A DNA stretch of 64,000 nucleotides. Origin: Bradyrhizobium arachidis. Its GTDB lineage: Bacteria; Pseudomonadota; Alphaproteobacteria; Rhizobiales; Xanthobacteraceae. Shown here one piece after another: positions 1-9,338 of the stretch. Numbering within the stretch: position 1 is the first letter of the stretch; each line of letters opens with the position of its first letter. A program made the position numbers and the translations under genes. Where the stretch lies: the NCBI RefSeq assembly GCF_015291705.1, contig NZ_CP030050.1:744001-808000 (forward strand), read 5' to 3'. The notes beneath the pieces are model-generated. The model made no database searches and was not told the DNA's origin. It was given only the letters and a program-made list of their open reading frames with translations.

Positions 1-450
1 GATGCCTGGCCCGGTTCCCCAGGTGACATGGAACCGCGGCACCGAATTGCCGTGGCCCATCGCATCATAGCCGCCGCGTTCGGCCCAGCCGACCACGGGG
101 AAGATGCGATGGCCCATCGCGCGCAGCCAGTCGCGCTTCTCGCCGGCCGCGAACGCCACATAGGCCTCTGCCCATTGGCGCGGCCAAAAATCCTCGTCGC
201 GGTCGAAGCCGGCGGTGCCGAGCCAGTCCTGCATCGCGAGCTCGAAGGAGTCCTTGATGCCGAGCCGGCGCTGCTCCGGCGAATCGACCAGGAACAATCC
301 GCCGAACGACCAGAACGCTTGGCCGCCGAGCGATTGCTCGCCTTCCTGGTCGACCACGATCACGCGCTTGCCCGCGTCCGCAATCTCGGTGGCGGCGACG
401 AGCCCCGATAGTCCCGCGCCGACCACGATGACGTCCGTTTCCTCAGTCAT
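1..450 (-). CDS. FAD-binding dehydrogenase, N-terminal part (runs off the window)
   Basis: The first 150 residues of a flavoprotein are encoded from an ATG at 450. They open with a Rossmann FAD-binding motif (VIVVGAGLSGLVAA, residues 7-20) and an acidic residue ending the second strand (VIVVDQEG). The segment LGGQAFWSFGGLF is typical of the fumarate reductase/3-ketosteroid dehydrogenase superfamily, in particular the group called FAD-binding dehydrogenase (COG3573). The substrate cannot be told from this part. The gene is divergent from the secreted protein gene at 716, and the rest lies left of the window. Confidence 0.85.
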   Translation of the reverse strand, partial: MTEETDVIVVGAGLSGLVAATEIADAGKRVIVVDQEGEQSLGGQAFWSFGGLFLVDSPEQRRLGIKDSFELAMQDWLGTAGFDRDEDFWPRQWAEAYVAFAAGEKRDWLRAMGHRIFPVVGWAERGGYDAMGHGNSVPRFHVTWGTGPGI

Positions 451-715
451 GCTTTCCCCCCTCCATGAGTTCCCCCCTGTAATTGTCCGGATTGAAGCCA
501 ACGGTTGTAACTGAGATCAAGGGCGTGGCGCGTAAGACCTCGTTAACTGTTCCACTTTGGGATAGAGACCGGCCGGGGTGCAGCGCCGCCGCAACACTGG
601 ATTTGAATTTGTTTTGATCAAGCCGGCCTGCCTAGACAAAACCTTGGTTACGACGGACGCTAGCACTGCATCACCACCTGACACGCAGATTCGAATTCGA
701 CCGGGGCGGGGGAAA

Positions 716-1237
716 ATGAAGTTTCTGACGGGGTTGCTTGCGGCGGTTCTCTTGATCGTGGGCATGGGAGCTTCTCACGCGGTGGTCCGCATCGCGGATG
801 ACCGGGGCGGCCGGATTGGAACCTACGTCGACAGATACCAGGACCTCAGGCAATCGGGGGAGACGGTCATCATCGACGGCCTCTGCGCCTCGGCCTGCAC
901 CATCGTCCTCGGCGCCATCCCGCATGACCGCATCTGCGTAACCTCGAGCGCGACGCTCGGCTTCCACGCCGCCTGGGATTTCGGCAGCAACGGCCGCGCC
1001 GTCACCAATCCGGAAGCAACCCAGATGCTCTATGCGATGTATCCCTCGCAGGTGAAGCGCTGGATCAGCCAGCGCGGCGGCCTGACCCCGCACATGCTGT
1101 TCCTGAGGGGCAAGCAGCTCCAGGCCATGTACAAGCCCTGCTACATGGACGCCCAGGCTTCGGCGATCAAGCCGGCACGCCGGCCTCTCCCGCAACCAGA
1201 GCAGGTCGAGACTGCCCGGGGCCAGCTCCTTCACTGA
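716..1237 (+). CDS. Secreted ClpP/crotonase-like periplasmic protein
   Basis: A 173-residue protein with a clear signal peptide (hydrophobic core LTGLLAAVLLIVGMGASHA). The ATG at 716 was chosen because it places the signal peptide at the N-terminus; an upstream start at 578 would bury it. The mature part contains GLCASACTIVLG followed about 30 residues later by LGFHAAW. This arrangement resembles predicted periplasmic proteins with a ClpP-like fold (COG3904), where the Ser of SAC and the His of GFH would be catalytic. That is inference from motif shape. It is conserved-hypothetical in character and has no operon partner. Confidence 0.65.
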   Translation: MKFLTGLLAAVLLIVGMGASHAVVRIADDRGGRIGTYVDRYQDLRQSGETVIIDGLCASACTIVLGAIPHDRICVTSSATLGFHAAWDFGSNGRAVTNPEATQMLYAMYPSQVKRWISQRGGLTPHMLFLRGKQLQAMYKPCYMDAQASAIKPARRPLPQPEQVETARGQLLH

Positions 1238-1364
1238 CACCACAGGCCTGATAGGTCGTTTGGCTCGCCAGCGGCGTCTTACCTGCTTGGCGGCGCCTTG
1301 CCCGCAGGCGGGCTAAAGCCTATCTGAAAGCCTGGGAACCGGGGCCTTCGCCCCCAACGTTGTC

Positions 1365-1559
1365 ATGGCTCAACCGCTGCACCCGGGACATCCGTTACAG
1401 GACAATTCGTCCACTGCCGGCCGGGCGCCGACCGTGCTGCTTTTGGCAGGCGCTGGTGTCGGCGGGCTGATCGTGCTCGGCGCGCTGGCGCTCTGGTTCC
1501 ACTATGGCAGCCAGGTGTTCTTCGAAATGATCAGGACCGGCTTTGCCGCCTGCTTCTGA
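1365..1559 (+). CDS. Small single-pass membrane protein upstream of SCO1
   Basis: A 64-residue protein with one strongly hydrophobic helix (about residues 23-44, LLLAGAGVGGLIVLGALALW) and a short C-terminal tail ending in Cys-Phe. It lies 24 bases before the SCO1-type gene in the same direction, so the two are probably co-transcribed. No family was recognised. Its position suggests, without proof, an accessory role in copper delivery to cytochrome oxidase. Confidence 0.55.
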   Translation: MAQPLHPGHPLQDNSSTAGRAPTVLLLAGAGVGGLIVLGALALWFHYGSQVFFEMIRTGFAACF

Positions 1560-1583
1560 TCCGCGACAGGAAGTTTTCCGCTC

Positions 1584-2174
1584 ATGAGCTCCACCGCCCG
1601 TCCGCTGGTGATCGCGACCGCCTTCGCCGCAAGCCTTGTCCTCGGGCTGCTGATCATGTTCTGGGCCATGGGCGGGGTCAGCAAGGTGGCGCAGCCGGCC
1701 GCAATCGGCGGCCCATTCCAGCTCACCGACCAGAACGGCAAGGCCGTCACCGACAAGAGCCTGAAGGGCAAGCCGACCCTGATTTTCTTCGGCTACACCC
1801 ATTGCCCCGACGTCTGCCCGACCTCGCTGTTCGAGATGTCGGAAGTGCTGCGCGCGATGGGCAAGGATGCCGACAAGGTCAATGCCGTCTTCATCTCGGT
1901 CGATCCCGAGCGCGACACGCCGGCGACGATGAAGGACTATCTGTCGAGCTTCGATCCCCACCTCGAAGGGCTGTCCGGCGACCCCGCCGAGACCGCCAAG
2001 GTGATCACCTCCTACCGGGTCTACGCCAAGAAGGTCCCGACCAAGGACGGCGACTACACCATGGACCACACCGCGCTGATCTACCTGATGGACCGCGACG
2101 GCCGTTTCGTCTCGCCGTTCAACCTGAAACGGACCCCGGAAGAGGCCGCGGCCGATTTGAAGCGGTATCTTTAG
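1584..2174 (+). CDS. SCO1/SenC family copper chaperone
   Basis: A 196-residue membrane-anchored thioredoxin-fold protein. One N-terminal transmembrane helix (residues 9-28) is followed by the copper-binding CPDVCP motif (Cys74, Cys78) in the context FFGYTHCPDVCPTS. The conserved distal histidine is in YTMDHTALIYL (His162). All three copper ligands known from the family are therefore present. SCO proteins deliver copper to the CuA site of cytochrome c oxidase subunit II on the periplasmic side. Length is usual for the family. A repeat follows immediately. Confidence 0.93.
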   Translation: MSSTARPLVIATAFAASLVLGLLIMFWAMGGVSKVAQPAAIGGPFQLTDQNGKAVTDKSLKGKPTLIFFGYTHCPDVCPTSLFEMSEVLRAMGKDADKVNAVFISVDPERDTPATMKDYLSSFDPHLEGLSGDPAETAKVITSYRVYAKKVPTKDGDYTMDHTALIYLMDRDGRFVSPFNLKRTPEEAAADLKRYL

Positions 2175-2210
2175 TTTGGCGGGCCGATCGGGCCCCGGTC
2201 TCGGTTTAAC

Positions 2211-2328
2211 CTCTCCCGCTTGCGGGAGAGATCGGCGCGTAGCGCCGGGTGAGGGCTCTCTCCTCTTGGGGGTCTCGCCCAGAGGAGACACCCTCTCCCC
2301 GACCCTCCTCCGCAAGCGGGGGAGGGAG
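2211..2328. repeat. Family A palindromic repeat, copy 1
   Basis: Two GC-rich hairpins (CTCTCCCGCTTGCGGGAGAG and a related one near 2310) flank a GGGTGAGGG core. The same architecture recurs at nine other places in the window. Confidence 0.85.
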
Positions 2329-2388
2329 CGCACCTGCATTCCGCGCTCGCGTTCCCGGCGGGATGGTCTATAAGGCCCTCCGATCCCA

Positions 2389-3348
2389 ATGAAATTCATT
2401 ACTTTCCCGCCGATGGCCCCGTCGCGACAGGCAAAACCGTCCAAAATCGTGCGCCGCGCCCTGCTTGGACTGGCCGCGGCCGTCAGCCTGCTCGCGGGCC
2501 TGTCCGGCGCGAACGCCCAGGCCCCGGCCAAGCAGCCGCCGGCGGCGCCCCAGGCCACGCCGCAGGTCGCGCCCCAGGCGGCCCCGCAGGCCGTGCCGGG
2601 CTTCTGGGACCCGCGGCGCCGGCCGGAGCGGCCGGACCTGTCGCGCCTGACCGTGATCCGCTTTCTGACCGAGACCGACTATCCACCGTTCAACTACACC
2701 GGCGCCGACGGCAACCCGGCCGGCTTCAACGTCGATCTCGCCCGCGCGCTGTGCGAGGAGATCAAGGTCACCTGCACGGTGCAGATGCGCCGCTTCGAGA
2801 CGCTGGTCGACGCGCTCTCCTCGAACCGCGGCGATGCCATCATCGCCTCCATGGCGGTGAGCCCGCAGCTGCGCGCCCGCGTCGACTTCACCGATCCCTA
2901 TTACCGGGTGCCGGCGCGCTTCGCCTCGCGCAAGGACGCGGTGATGCCGGAGATCCGCCCCGAATATCTCGAGGGCAAGAAGGTCGGCGTCATCGCCGGC
3001 TCCGCGCATGAGGCGTATCTCAAGGCGATGTTCACCGACGCCGAGCTGCACGGCTATCCCAACGACGATGCGCTCCGCGCCGCACTTCGCAAGGGCGAGG
3101 TCGACTTCATCTTCGGCGATGCCATCTCGCTGGCGTTCTGGATTAACGGCACCGATTCCGGCGATTGCTGCGCCTTCTCCGGCGGCCCCTTCGTCGAGAG
3201 CCGCTTCTTCGGCGAGGGCATCGGCATCGCCGTCCGCAAGGGCAACGACGTGCTGCGCCAGGCCCTGAACTGGGCCCTGTTCCGCGTCTGGGAAAAAGGC
3301 CGCTACACCGATCTGTGGCTGCGGTATTTTTCGGTGAGCCCGTTTTAG
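2389..3348 (+). CDS. Amino-acid-type ABC transporter substrate-binding protein (SBP_bac_3)
   Basis: A 319-residue exported solute-binding protein. The signal peptide ends near ANAQA (about residue 43), followed by a Pro/Ala/Gln-rich linker. The binding domain starts around residue 85 ([14 protein letters not shown]) with the family hallmark [14 protein letters not shown]. Characteristic segments [26 protein letters not shown] and [12 protein letters not shown] follow. It would bind a polar amino acid or similar ligand in the periplasm. No permease or ATPase gene is adjacent, so it is an orphan component. An alternative start at 2413 is possible. Confidence 0.85.
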   Translation: MKFITFPPMAPSRQAKPSKIVRRALLGLAAAVSLLAGLSGANAQAPAKQPPAAPQATPQVAPQAAPQAVPGFWDPRRRPERPDLSRLTVIRFLTETDYPPFNYTGADGNPAGFNVDLARALCEEIKVTCTVQMRRFETLVDALSSNRGDAIIASMAVSPQLRARVDFTDPYYRVPARFASRKDAVMPEIRPEYLEGKKVGVIAGSAHEAYLKAMFTDAELHGYPNDDALRAALRKGEVDFIFGDAISLAFWINGTDSGDCCAFSGGPFVESRFFGEGIGIAVRKGNDVLRQALNWALFRVWEKGRYTDLWLRYFSVSPF

Positions 3349-3360
3349 CTTCTTCTTCGC

Positions 3361-3502
3361 CTCTCCCCGCGTGCGGGGAGAGGCCGGATTGCATCGAAGA
3401 TGCAATCCGGGTGAGGGGGACTCTCCGCGAGTCCAACTCTCACCGTGATCGCGGAAGCAGCCCCTCACCCCAACCCTCTCCCCGTAAGAACGGGGAGAGG
3501 GA
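3361..3502. repeat. Family A palindromic repeat, copy 2
   Basis: A CTCTCCCCGC...GCGGGGAGAG hairpin, an inner palindrome (GATTGCATCGAAGATGCAATC) and a closing CTCTCCCCGTAAGAACGGGG hairpin, lying between the binding-protein gene and lysS. Confidence 0.85.
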
Positions 3503-3578
3503 GTCACAGCGGCGACAGTCGCACCAACTTTTGCATTCTGCCCGGAAATCGCTATTTTCCGCGGCCCGGAGGCCCCTG

Positions 3579-5222
3579 ATGTCCGTTATCGATCTTGCCG
3601 CGAACCCGAGCGACCTGCGTGCGCTCGCCGAACAATCCAACGCCTGGCCGTTCGAGCAGGCGAAGGCCATTGTCGCGCGGCTGAAGAAAAGCCCGAAGGA
3701 CGAGGTGCTGTTCGAGACCGGCTACGGCCCGTCCGGCCTGCCGCATATCGGCACCTTCGGCGAGGTCGCGCGTACCTCGATGGTGCGCCATGCCTTCCGC
3801 GTGCTCACCGAGGACAAGATCAAGACGCGCCTGCTCGCCTTCTCGGACGACATGGACGGCCTGCGCAAGGTGCCCGACAACGTGCCGAACAAGGATCTGC
3901 TCGCGCAATATCTCGGACGCCCGCTCACGGCCGTGCCCGATCCCTTCTCGAACGAATATCCCTCGTTCGGCGCGGCGAATAACGCGCGCTTGCGCGCGTT
4001 TCTGGATCATTTCGGCTTCGACTACGAGTTCGCGAGCTCGACCGACTATTACAAGTCCGGCCGCTTCGACGCGACGCTGCTCAAGATGCTCGCTGCCTAC
4101 GACAAGATCATGGCGATCATCCTGCCGACGCTCGGCCCCGATCGTCGCGCGACCTATTCGCCGTTCCTGCCGATCAGCAGGACCACCGGCGTGGTGCTGC
4201 AGGTGCCGATGATCCGCCGCGATGTCGCAGCGGGCACGGTGACCTATGTCGATCCTGATACCAACCAGGAGGTCGAGACGCCCGTCACCGGCGGCAACAT
4301 CAAGTGCCAGTGGAAGGCCGACTGGGCGATGCGCTGGGTCGCGCTCGGTGTCGACTACGAGATGGCCGGCAAGGACCTGATCGACTCCGTGAAGCTCTCA
4401 GGCGCGATCGCGAAAGCACTCGGCGGCACGCCGCCCGAAGGCTTCAACTACGAGCTCTTCCTCGACGAGAAGGGTCAGAAGATCTCGAAGTCGAAGGGCA
4501 ACGGCCTTACCATCGACGAATGGCTGCGCTACGCCTCGCCGGAATCGCTGTCGCTGTTCATGTATCGCGAGCCGAAGGCGGCCAAGCGGCTGTTCTTCGA
4601 CGTCATCCCGCGTCAGGTCGACGACTATCAGCAATTCATCGACGGCTTTCCCAAGCAGGACGGCAAGCAGCAGCTCGGCAATCCCGTGTGGCACATCCAC
4701 AATGGCCATCCGCCGCAGGGTGACATGCCCGTCACGTTCCAGCTGCTGCTGACGCTGGTGTCGTCGTCGAATGCGGAGAATGCCGAGACGTTGTGGGGCT
4801 TCATCGGCCGCTATCGTCCCGGCGTGAGCCCCAAGACGCATCCCAAGCTCGACGCGATGGTCGGCTACGCCATCAACTATTATCGCGACTTCGTTGCGCC
4901 GACGAAGCAGTTCCGCGTGCCAACTGATACCGAGCGCGCCGCGCTGCAGGATCTGCGCGATGCGCTCTCGCAGCTGCCGCAGGACGCTTCCGCCGAGGAC
5001 ATCCAGAACGTCGTCTACGAGATCGGACGCCGCGAGCCGTTCCTCGACCAGGTCAAGAAGGGCAAGGATGGCCGTCCGGGCGTGACGCTCGACTGGTTCA
5101 ACATGCTCTACCAGGTGCTGCTCGGCCAGGAGAAGGGCCCGCGCTTCGGCTCCTTCGTCGCGGTCTACGGCGTACAGAACGCGGTCAACATGATCGACGG
5201 CGCGCTGGCAAGGAGTGCGTGA
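3579..5222 (+). CDS. lysS: Lysyl-tRNA synthetase, class I
   Basis: A 547-residue class I (archaeal-type) lysyl-tRNA synthetase that charges tRNA-Lys in the cytoplasm. The HIGH-equivalent signature is in [19 protein letters not shown] and the KMSKS-equivalent is [12 protein letters not shown]. Class I LysRS is used instead of the class II enzyme in many alphaproteobacteria. The ATG at 3579 was chosen because the open frame upstream of it is translated repeat A. The enzyme is full length. It stands alone, between repeats on both sides. Confidence 0.95.
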   Translation: MSVIDLAANPSDLRALAEQSNAWPFEQAKAIVARLKKSPKDEVLFETGYGPSGLPHIGTFGEVARTSMVRHAFRVLTEDKIKTRLLAFSDDMDGLRKVPDNVPNKDLLAQYLGRPLTAVPDPFSNEYPSFGAANNARLRAFLDHFGFDYEFASSTDYYKSGRFDATLLKMLAAYDKIMAIILPTLGPDRRATYSPFLPISRTTGVVLQVPMIRRDVAAGTVTYVDPDTNQEVETPVTGGNIKCQWKADWAMRWVALGVDYEMAGKDLIDSVKLSGAIAKALGGTPPEGFNYELFLDEKGQKISKSKGNGLTIDEWLRYASPESLSLFMYREPKAAKRLFFDVIPRQVDDYQQFIDGFPKQDGKQQLGNPVWHIHNGHPPQGDMPVTFQLLLTLVSSSNAENAETLWGFIGRYRPGVSPKTHPKLDAMVGYAINYYRDFVAPTKQFRVPTDTERAALQDLRDALSQLPQDASAEDIQNVVYEIGRREPFLDQVKKGKDGRPGVTLDWFNMLYQVLLGQEKGPRFGSFVAVYGVQNAVNMIDGALARSA

Positions 5223-5229
5223 GGCTTCA

Positions 5230-5370
5230 TCGTCGTCCCCGCGAAAGCGGGGACCCATAACCACAGGGAGAAGTTAGGCGAAGATTCGTAATTGCCATTA
5301 CGTTGGTACGAAGACCGCCGCTCTCCGACAGATCACGCGGTATGGGTCCCGGCGTTCGCCGGGACGACAG
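5230..5370. repeat. Family D palindromic repeat, copy 1
   Basis: Opens with CGTCGTCCCCGCGAAAGCGGGGACCC-type sequence, contains CCATAACCACAGGGAG and TTTGGCGAAGA-like core (here TTAGGCGAAGATTCG), and closes with TATGGGTCCCGGCG...GGGACGACAG. Four other copies occur in the window, one split by an IS110 element. Confidence 0.85.
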
Positions 5371-5389
5371 CATTCGTTAGAGCCTCCGC

Positions 5390-5545
5390 TCAGATTGATC
5401 TTAGCACGAAGCGCCGATTGTCCTTCTGCACGGGACGCGCGTTCATCGGATAGAGCTTTGCGAACGCGGCGACATCGGCAGCCGACACCTGAATCGGATC
5501 GGCGAGCAGCAGCCATTCCACCACCTCCGAGCAGGGCGGTGTCAT
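5390..5545 (-). pseudogene. 3' remnant of an alpha-class carbonic anhydrase
   Basis: An open frame of 51 codons reads MTPPCSEVVEWLLL, then PIQVSAADVAAFA, then PMNARPVQKDNRR, to a TGA at 5390. This is the C-terminal part of an alpha carbonic anhydrase: TPPCSE is the active-site TTPPC(S/T)E loop, and the PIxVS and RPxQxxxxR segments follow at normal spacing. The N-terminal portion with the three zinc-binding histidines is absent. Upstream the frame meets a stop after seven codons and then the S24 regulator gene. It is a deletion remnant rather than a functional enzyme. Confidence 0.75.
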
Positions 5546-5563
5546 GGTGCGGTCACGACGCCA

Positions 5564-6217
5564 TCACTGGCTCGCCCACACGATCCGCGCGATCCACGCC
5601 ACATCGCTCGTCGCGAGTGTGCGCTCGCCCTGCGTCGCATCGAGCGGCCGCAAGTCCAGCGCCTTCGCCGTGCGGCGCGTCAGCGTTGCGACCGTCACCT
5701 CGCCCGCCCTCGTCTTCACCACCACGCGGTCACCCTTGCGGATCGGCGCGCCGGGCGAGATCAGGATGATGTCGCCGTCACGATACACAGGCGCAAGCGC
5801 ATCGCCGGACATCTCCAGCGCGAAACTGTGGCCGTCTTCGGCATTGGGAAGCGCGGCCTCGGTCCAGCCCTTGCCGGATGGAAAGCCTGATTCGTCGAAG
5901 GCGCCGCTCGCGCCGGCCAGTGCGAAGCCGAGCAGCGGGACGACGCGGTCCTCGCTCGGCTCGTCGCCGATCAGCCGGGCGAAGCTGTCGATCGAAGCAC
6001 CCGTCGCCGCCAGCGCCTTCGCGATCGATTCGGTCGAGGGCCAGCGCTCACGGCCGTCGGAGGTGACGCGCTTGGATCTGTTGAATGTGGTGGGGTCGAG
6101 CCCGGCGCGTTTGGCAAGGCCGGACGGCGACAGGCCGGCACGCTCCGCCAGCCGATCCAGCGCGACCCAGATCTGGTCGTGAGTCAGTATCCTCTGCGCT
6201 TTGGCCTGTCTGACCAT
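5564..6217 (-). CDS. HTH transcriptional regulator with S24 (LexA-like) peptidase domain
   Basis: A 217-residue regulator. The N-terminal half has a helix-turn-helix region (ERAGLSPSGLAKRAGLDPTTFNR, about residues 24-46, written here as ERAGLSPSGLAKRAG then LDPTTFNR). The C-terminal half is an S24 domain with the Ser of MSGDALAPVYRDGD and the Lys of RKGDRVVVKT in the positions of the LexA/CI Ser-Lys dyad. An Ala-Gly pair in GFALAGASGAF could be a self-cleavage site. The start at 6217 fits the family better than 6238. It is a CI-like or environment-sensing repressor; targets are unknown. No SOS-box pattern was seen in its upstream region. Confidence 0.8.
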   Translation of the reverse strand: MVRQAKAQRILTHDQIWVALDRLAERAGLSPSGLAKRAGLDPTTFNRSKRVTSDGRERWPSTESIAKALAATGASIDSFARLIGDEPSEDRVVPLLGFALAGASGAFDESGFPSGKGWTEAALPNAEDGHSFALEMSGDALAPVYRDGDIILISPGAPIRKGDRVVVKTRAGEVTVATLTRRTAKALDLRPLDATQGERTLATSDVAWIARIVWASQ

Positions 6218-6407
6218 CGAAGGTCCAGCCCGTCGCAACTCAGGAAAACTGTCCGCAAATCAACCGGTTTTCCGCTTTTCGCGCAAGAGGCGGCGGCTAA
6301 CTCTTGAGTTCGGCGGGGGCCGCCTTTACGGTCGCGCCGGGTTTTGAAGGCCCCCAAGAGACGAAAAAACTCAAAAGACTCAAAGAGCAAACAGGGCTGC
6401 GTAAGCG

Positions 6408-6752
6408 GTGGTCAAGATCTACAAAATCTGTCCGGCCTCGGCCTGGCGCGAGGCGGAACGGCAGGGCGTGTACCGGGGTAGCGCGGACGATGCGCGCGAC
6501 GGATTCATCCATTTCTCGACGGCCTCCCAGGTTCCCGAGACCCTGCGCAAGCATTATTTCGGGCAGCGCGCGCTGTTCCTGGTCGAGGTCGACGGTGATG
6601 CGCTCGGCAGCGAATTGCGCTGGGAGCGCTCGCGCAATGACGAGCTGTTTCCGCATCTCTATGGCGAGCTCGATCTCGGCGCCGTGATCGCGGTGATGAA
6701 CCTCAATATGCGCTCCGATGGCGGCCACGACACACCGGAGCTTCTCCCGTGA
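6408..6752 (+). CDS. DUF952 family protein
   Basis: A 114-residue protein of the DUF952 family (glutathione S-transferase-associated small domain), recognised by IYKICPASAWREAE, DGFIHFSTASQVPETL and the C-terminal FPHLYGELDLGAV. The function is unknown. It starts with GTG and ends in a 4-base GTGA overlap with pyrD (6749-6752), so translation of the two is probably coupled. Confidence 0.9.
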   Translation: MVKIYKICPASAWREAERQGVYRGSADDARDGFIHFSTASQVPETLRKHYFGQRALFLVEVDGDALGSELRWERSRNDELFPHLYGELDLGAVIAVMNLNMRSDGGHDTPELLP

Positions 6753-7846
6753 TCCGCGCCTTCGACGCTTTCTCGCTGCCGGTGCTGCGCTGGCTCGATC
6801 CGGAGGATGCGCATCGCCTGGCGATCCAGGGCCTGCGCTTCCTGCCGCCGGTCAAGCCGCGCCCTGACGATGCCAAGCTCGCGGTGCGCGCCTTCGGCCT
6901 CAACTTTCCCAATCCGGTCGGCATGGCCGCAGGCTTCGACAAGAGCGCCGAGGTGCCCGACGCCTTGCTGCGGCTCGGCTTCGGCTTCGTCGAGATCGGC
7001 TCGGTCACGCCGAAGCCGCAGGCAGGTAACCCGCGACCGCGGCTGTTCCGGCTCGAGCGCGACGAGGCCGTGATCAACCGCATGGGTTTCAACAATGACG
7101 GCGCAGAGGCAGCTCTGCGCCGGCTCGCCGCGCGCGCGCAGCATGGCGGCATCGTCGGCGTCAATGTCGGCGCCAACAAGGATTCGCCTGACCGCGTCGG
7201 CGATTACGTCAAGCTGATCGAGACCTTCGCGCCGGTGGCGAGCTACTTCACCGTCAACGTCTCCTCGCCGAACACGCCGGGCCTGCGCAATCTTCAGGAA
7301 GGCGCGCTGCTCGACGATCTGCTCGCGCGGGTGATCGACGCCCGCGAGCGGGTGCGCCAGAAGGCCGGCGATACGCCGGTTCTGCTCAAGATCGCGCCGG
7401 ATCTCAGCCTCGCCCAACTCGACGACGTCGTGCAGGTCGCGCGCTCGCGCAAGGTCGACGGCATGATCGTGTCGAACACGACCATCGCGCGGCCGAGCAC
7501 GCTGCGCGAGGAGATGCGCGCCAGGGAGCAGGGCGGCCTGTCCGGCCGGCCGCTGTTCCGCCTGTCGACGCGCATGGTCGCGGAGACCTATGTGCGGGTC
7601 GAGGGCGCATTTCCTCTCGTCGGCGTCGGCGGTGTCGACTCCGGCGGCGCCGCGCTGACGAAGATCCGCGCCGGCGCGAGCCTGATTCAGCTCTATTCCT
7701 CGCTGGTCTACAAGGGCCTCGGCCTCGTCGACGAGATCAAGCGCGACCTTACCTCGACGCTGCTGCGCACGGGACGGGATTCGCTGTCGGAGATCGTCGG
7801 CGCCGATGCTGCGACGCTCACGGCGGAAGACTGGCCGGGGATGTAA
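6749..7846 (+). CDS. pyrD: Dihydroorotate dehydrogenase (quinone), class 2
   Basis: A 365-residue membrane-associated flavoenzyme that oxidises dihydroorotate to orotate with quinone as acceptor, the fourth step of UMP synthesis. Family segments are present: NPVGMAAGFDKSAEVPDAL, GFVEIGSVTPKPQAGNPRPR, NRMGFNNDG and FTVNVSSPNTPGLR. The last holds the class 2 catalytic serine. FMN-contact segments SNTTI and GVGGVDSG follow. The N-terminal helix region expected of class 2 enzymes is present. GTG start overlapping the DUF952 stop. pyrE lies 14 kb away in this window. Confidence 0.96.
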   Translation: MIRAFDAFSLPVLRWLDPEDAHRLAIQGLRFLPPVKPRPDDAKLAVRAFGLNFPNPVGMAAGFDKSAEVPDALLRLGFGFVEIGSVTPKPQAGNPRPRLFRLERDEAVINRMGFNNDGAEAALRRLAARAQHGGIVGVNVGANKDSPDRVGDYVKLIETFAPVASYFTVNVSSPNTPGLRNLQEGALLDDLLARVIDARERVRQKAGDTPVLLKIAPDLSLAQLDDVVQVARSRKVDGMIVSNTTIARPSTLREEMRAREQGGLSGRPLFRLSTRMVAETYVRVEGAFPLVGVGGVDSGGAALTKIRAGASLIQLYSSLVYKGLGLVDEIKRDLTSTLLRTGRDSLSEIVGADAATLTAEDWPGM

Positions 7847-7854
7847 GCTCTTCG

Positions 7855-8020
7855 CCTCTCCCCGCTTGCGGGGAGAGGCCGGAATTTGCGGGAGCAAATT
7901 CCGGGTGAGGGGGACCTTCCGCGAATCCCACTCTCACCGTCCCTGCGGAGACTCCCCCTCATCCCAACCTTCTCAGAGCGAGCTCTGCTCGTCTCGCCCC
8001 CGCAAGCGGGGAGAAGGGGA
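7855..8020. repeat. Family A palindromic repeat, copy 3 (overlaps the MATE stop)
   Basis: CCTCTCCCCGCTTGCGGGGA at the left end, an inner GGAATTTGC...GCAAATTCC palindrome, and CCCCGCAAGCGGGGAG at the right end. Its right part encodes the last residues and stop of the MATE gene. Confidence 0.85.
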
Positions 8021-9337
8021 AGAAAACGTCGCCCTGTACAGCGCCGGATACCTTGCGCCCTGCAAGCCGCCGCGCGCGATGTAGAACGCGATCAGCGCGC
8101 ACCACAGCCCGGCGTTGCCTAGAGATTGCAGCGCCAGCCAGGTGCCGAGGAAGATCCCGAGCGAAGCCAGCATCAGGTTGCGCATCTCGCGCGCCCAGGT
8201 CGCGCCGACATAGATGCCGTCAAAGCCGAAGGCGAACACGCCGGGGATCGGTGCGAGCACAATGAACGGCAGAAAATCGCGCGCGGCGCGGCGAACGTCC
8301 TCGCTCGCGGTCATGAAGTTGATGATGTTCTGGCCGAACAGTGCGAATACCACCGCGACGACCATCGCAAAGCCGAGGCCCCACGAGAGCACCAGCCGGG
8401 TCGAATCCGCAAAACCCTTTGCGTCGCGCGCACCGAAGGTGCGGCCGCAGAGCTGCTGGGCCGCATTGGCAAGGCCATCGAGGAAGAAGGCGCTGACCAG
8501 CAGGAAATTGTTGAGCACGGAATTCGCCGCCAGCGTGACGTCGCCGGCGCGCGCGCCCTTGGCGGTGAAGAACAGGAACACGGTGATCAGCGCCGCGGTG
8601 CGGACCAGGATATCGGAATTCACCGCCAGCATCCGCATCAGCTTGGCGCGGTCGAACAGCGTCGCGCGGGGAACGGCAAAGCCGCCATGCGCATAGCGCC
8701 GGCAAACGACGATGCCGAGCGCGAAACCGACGCCCTCCGACAGCAGCGCGGCGATCGCCGCACCGGCGATGCCGGTGTCGTAGACGAGCACCAGCAGGAT
8801 CGTCGCCGCCATATTGATGAGGTTGATGACGACCTGGAGCGCGAGCGCCGGATTGGCGCGGGCCTGCCCGACCAGCCAGCCGAGGATGACGTAGTTGGCG
8901 AAGGCGAACGGCGAGGACCAGATCCGAATCATGAAATAGGTTTTTGCCGCGTGCGTGACGCCCGCGCTGCCGCCCATCAGGTCGAACAGCACGGCGGCCA
9001 GCGGCAATTGCAGCGCGATCAGTGCCGCACCGATCAGCCCTGCGACGATGAAGCCGCGCACCAGGATCACGGTCTGCTCGCGCGTTTCGCCCGCGCCGAG
9101 CGCCTGCGCGGTGAAGGCGAGCGTGCTCATGCGCAGGAAGCCGAACAGCCAGAACAGGCAGTCGAAGATCACGGAGGCCATCGCGACGCCGCCGAGCAGG
9201 GCGGCATCGTCGAGCCGCCCGATCGCCGTGGTCGAGACCACGCCGATCAGCGGCGTCGTCAGGTTCGCGACCATCGCGGGACCGGCGATGGCGAACACCT
9301 GGCGGCTGCCGATCTTGAGGGGGACGGGCGCGTGCAT
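7973..9337 (-). CDS. MATE family efflux transporter
   Basis: A 454-residue inner-membrane transporter with about twelve hydrophobic segments in two homologous halves, starting with the typical AGPAMVANLTTPLIGVVSTT helix (DinF-like subgroup). MATE proteins export drugs or metabolites by proton or sodium antiport; this one's substrate is unknown. The last sixteen or so residues (SSPSPRLRGRDEQSSL) are not transporter sequence but the translation of a family A repeat, which also supplies the stop codon. It starts one base after the stop of the MBL hydrolase gene. Confidence 0.92.
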   Translation of the reverse strand: MHAPVPLKIGSRQVFAIAGPAMVANLTTPLIGVVSTTAIGRLDDAALLGGVAMASVIFDCLFWLFGFLRMSTLAFTAQALGAGETREQTVILVRGFIVAGLIGAALIALQLPLAAVLFDLMGGSAGVTHAAKTYFMIRIWSSPFAFANYVILGWLVGQARANPALALQVVINLINMAATILLVLVYDTGIAGAAIAALLSEGVGFALGIVVCRRYAHGGFAVPRATLFDRAKLMRMLAVNSDILVRTAALITVFLFFTAKGARAGDVTLAANSVLNNFLLVSAFFLDGLANAAQQLCGRTFGARDAKGFADSTRLVLSWGLGFAMVVAVVFALFGQNIINFMTASEDVRRAARDFLPFIVLAPIPGVFAFGFDGIYVGATWAREMRNLMLASLGIFLGTWLALQSLGNAGLWCALIAFYIARGGLQGARYPALYRATFSSPSPRLRGRDEQSSL

Positions 9338-9338
9338 G

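Noticed and set aside
6218..6300. Possible SOS box upstream of the S24-family regulator
   Set aside because: No GTTC-N7-GTTC or GAAC-N7-GAAC spacing was found in this stretch.
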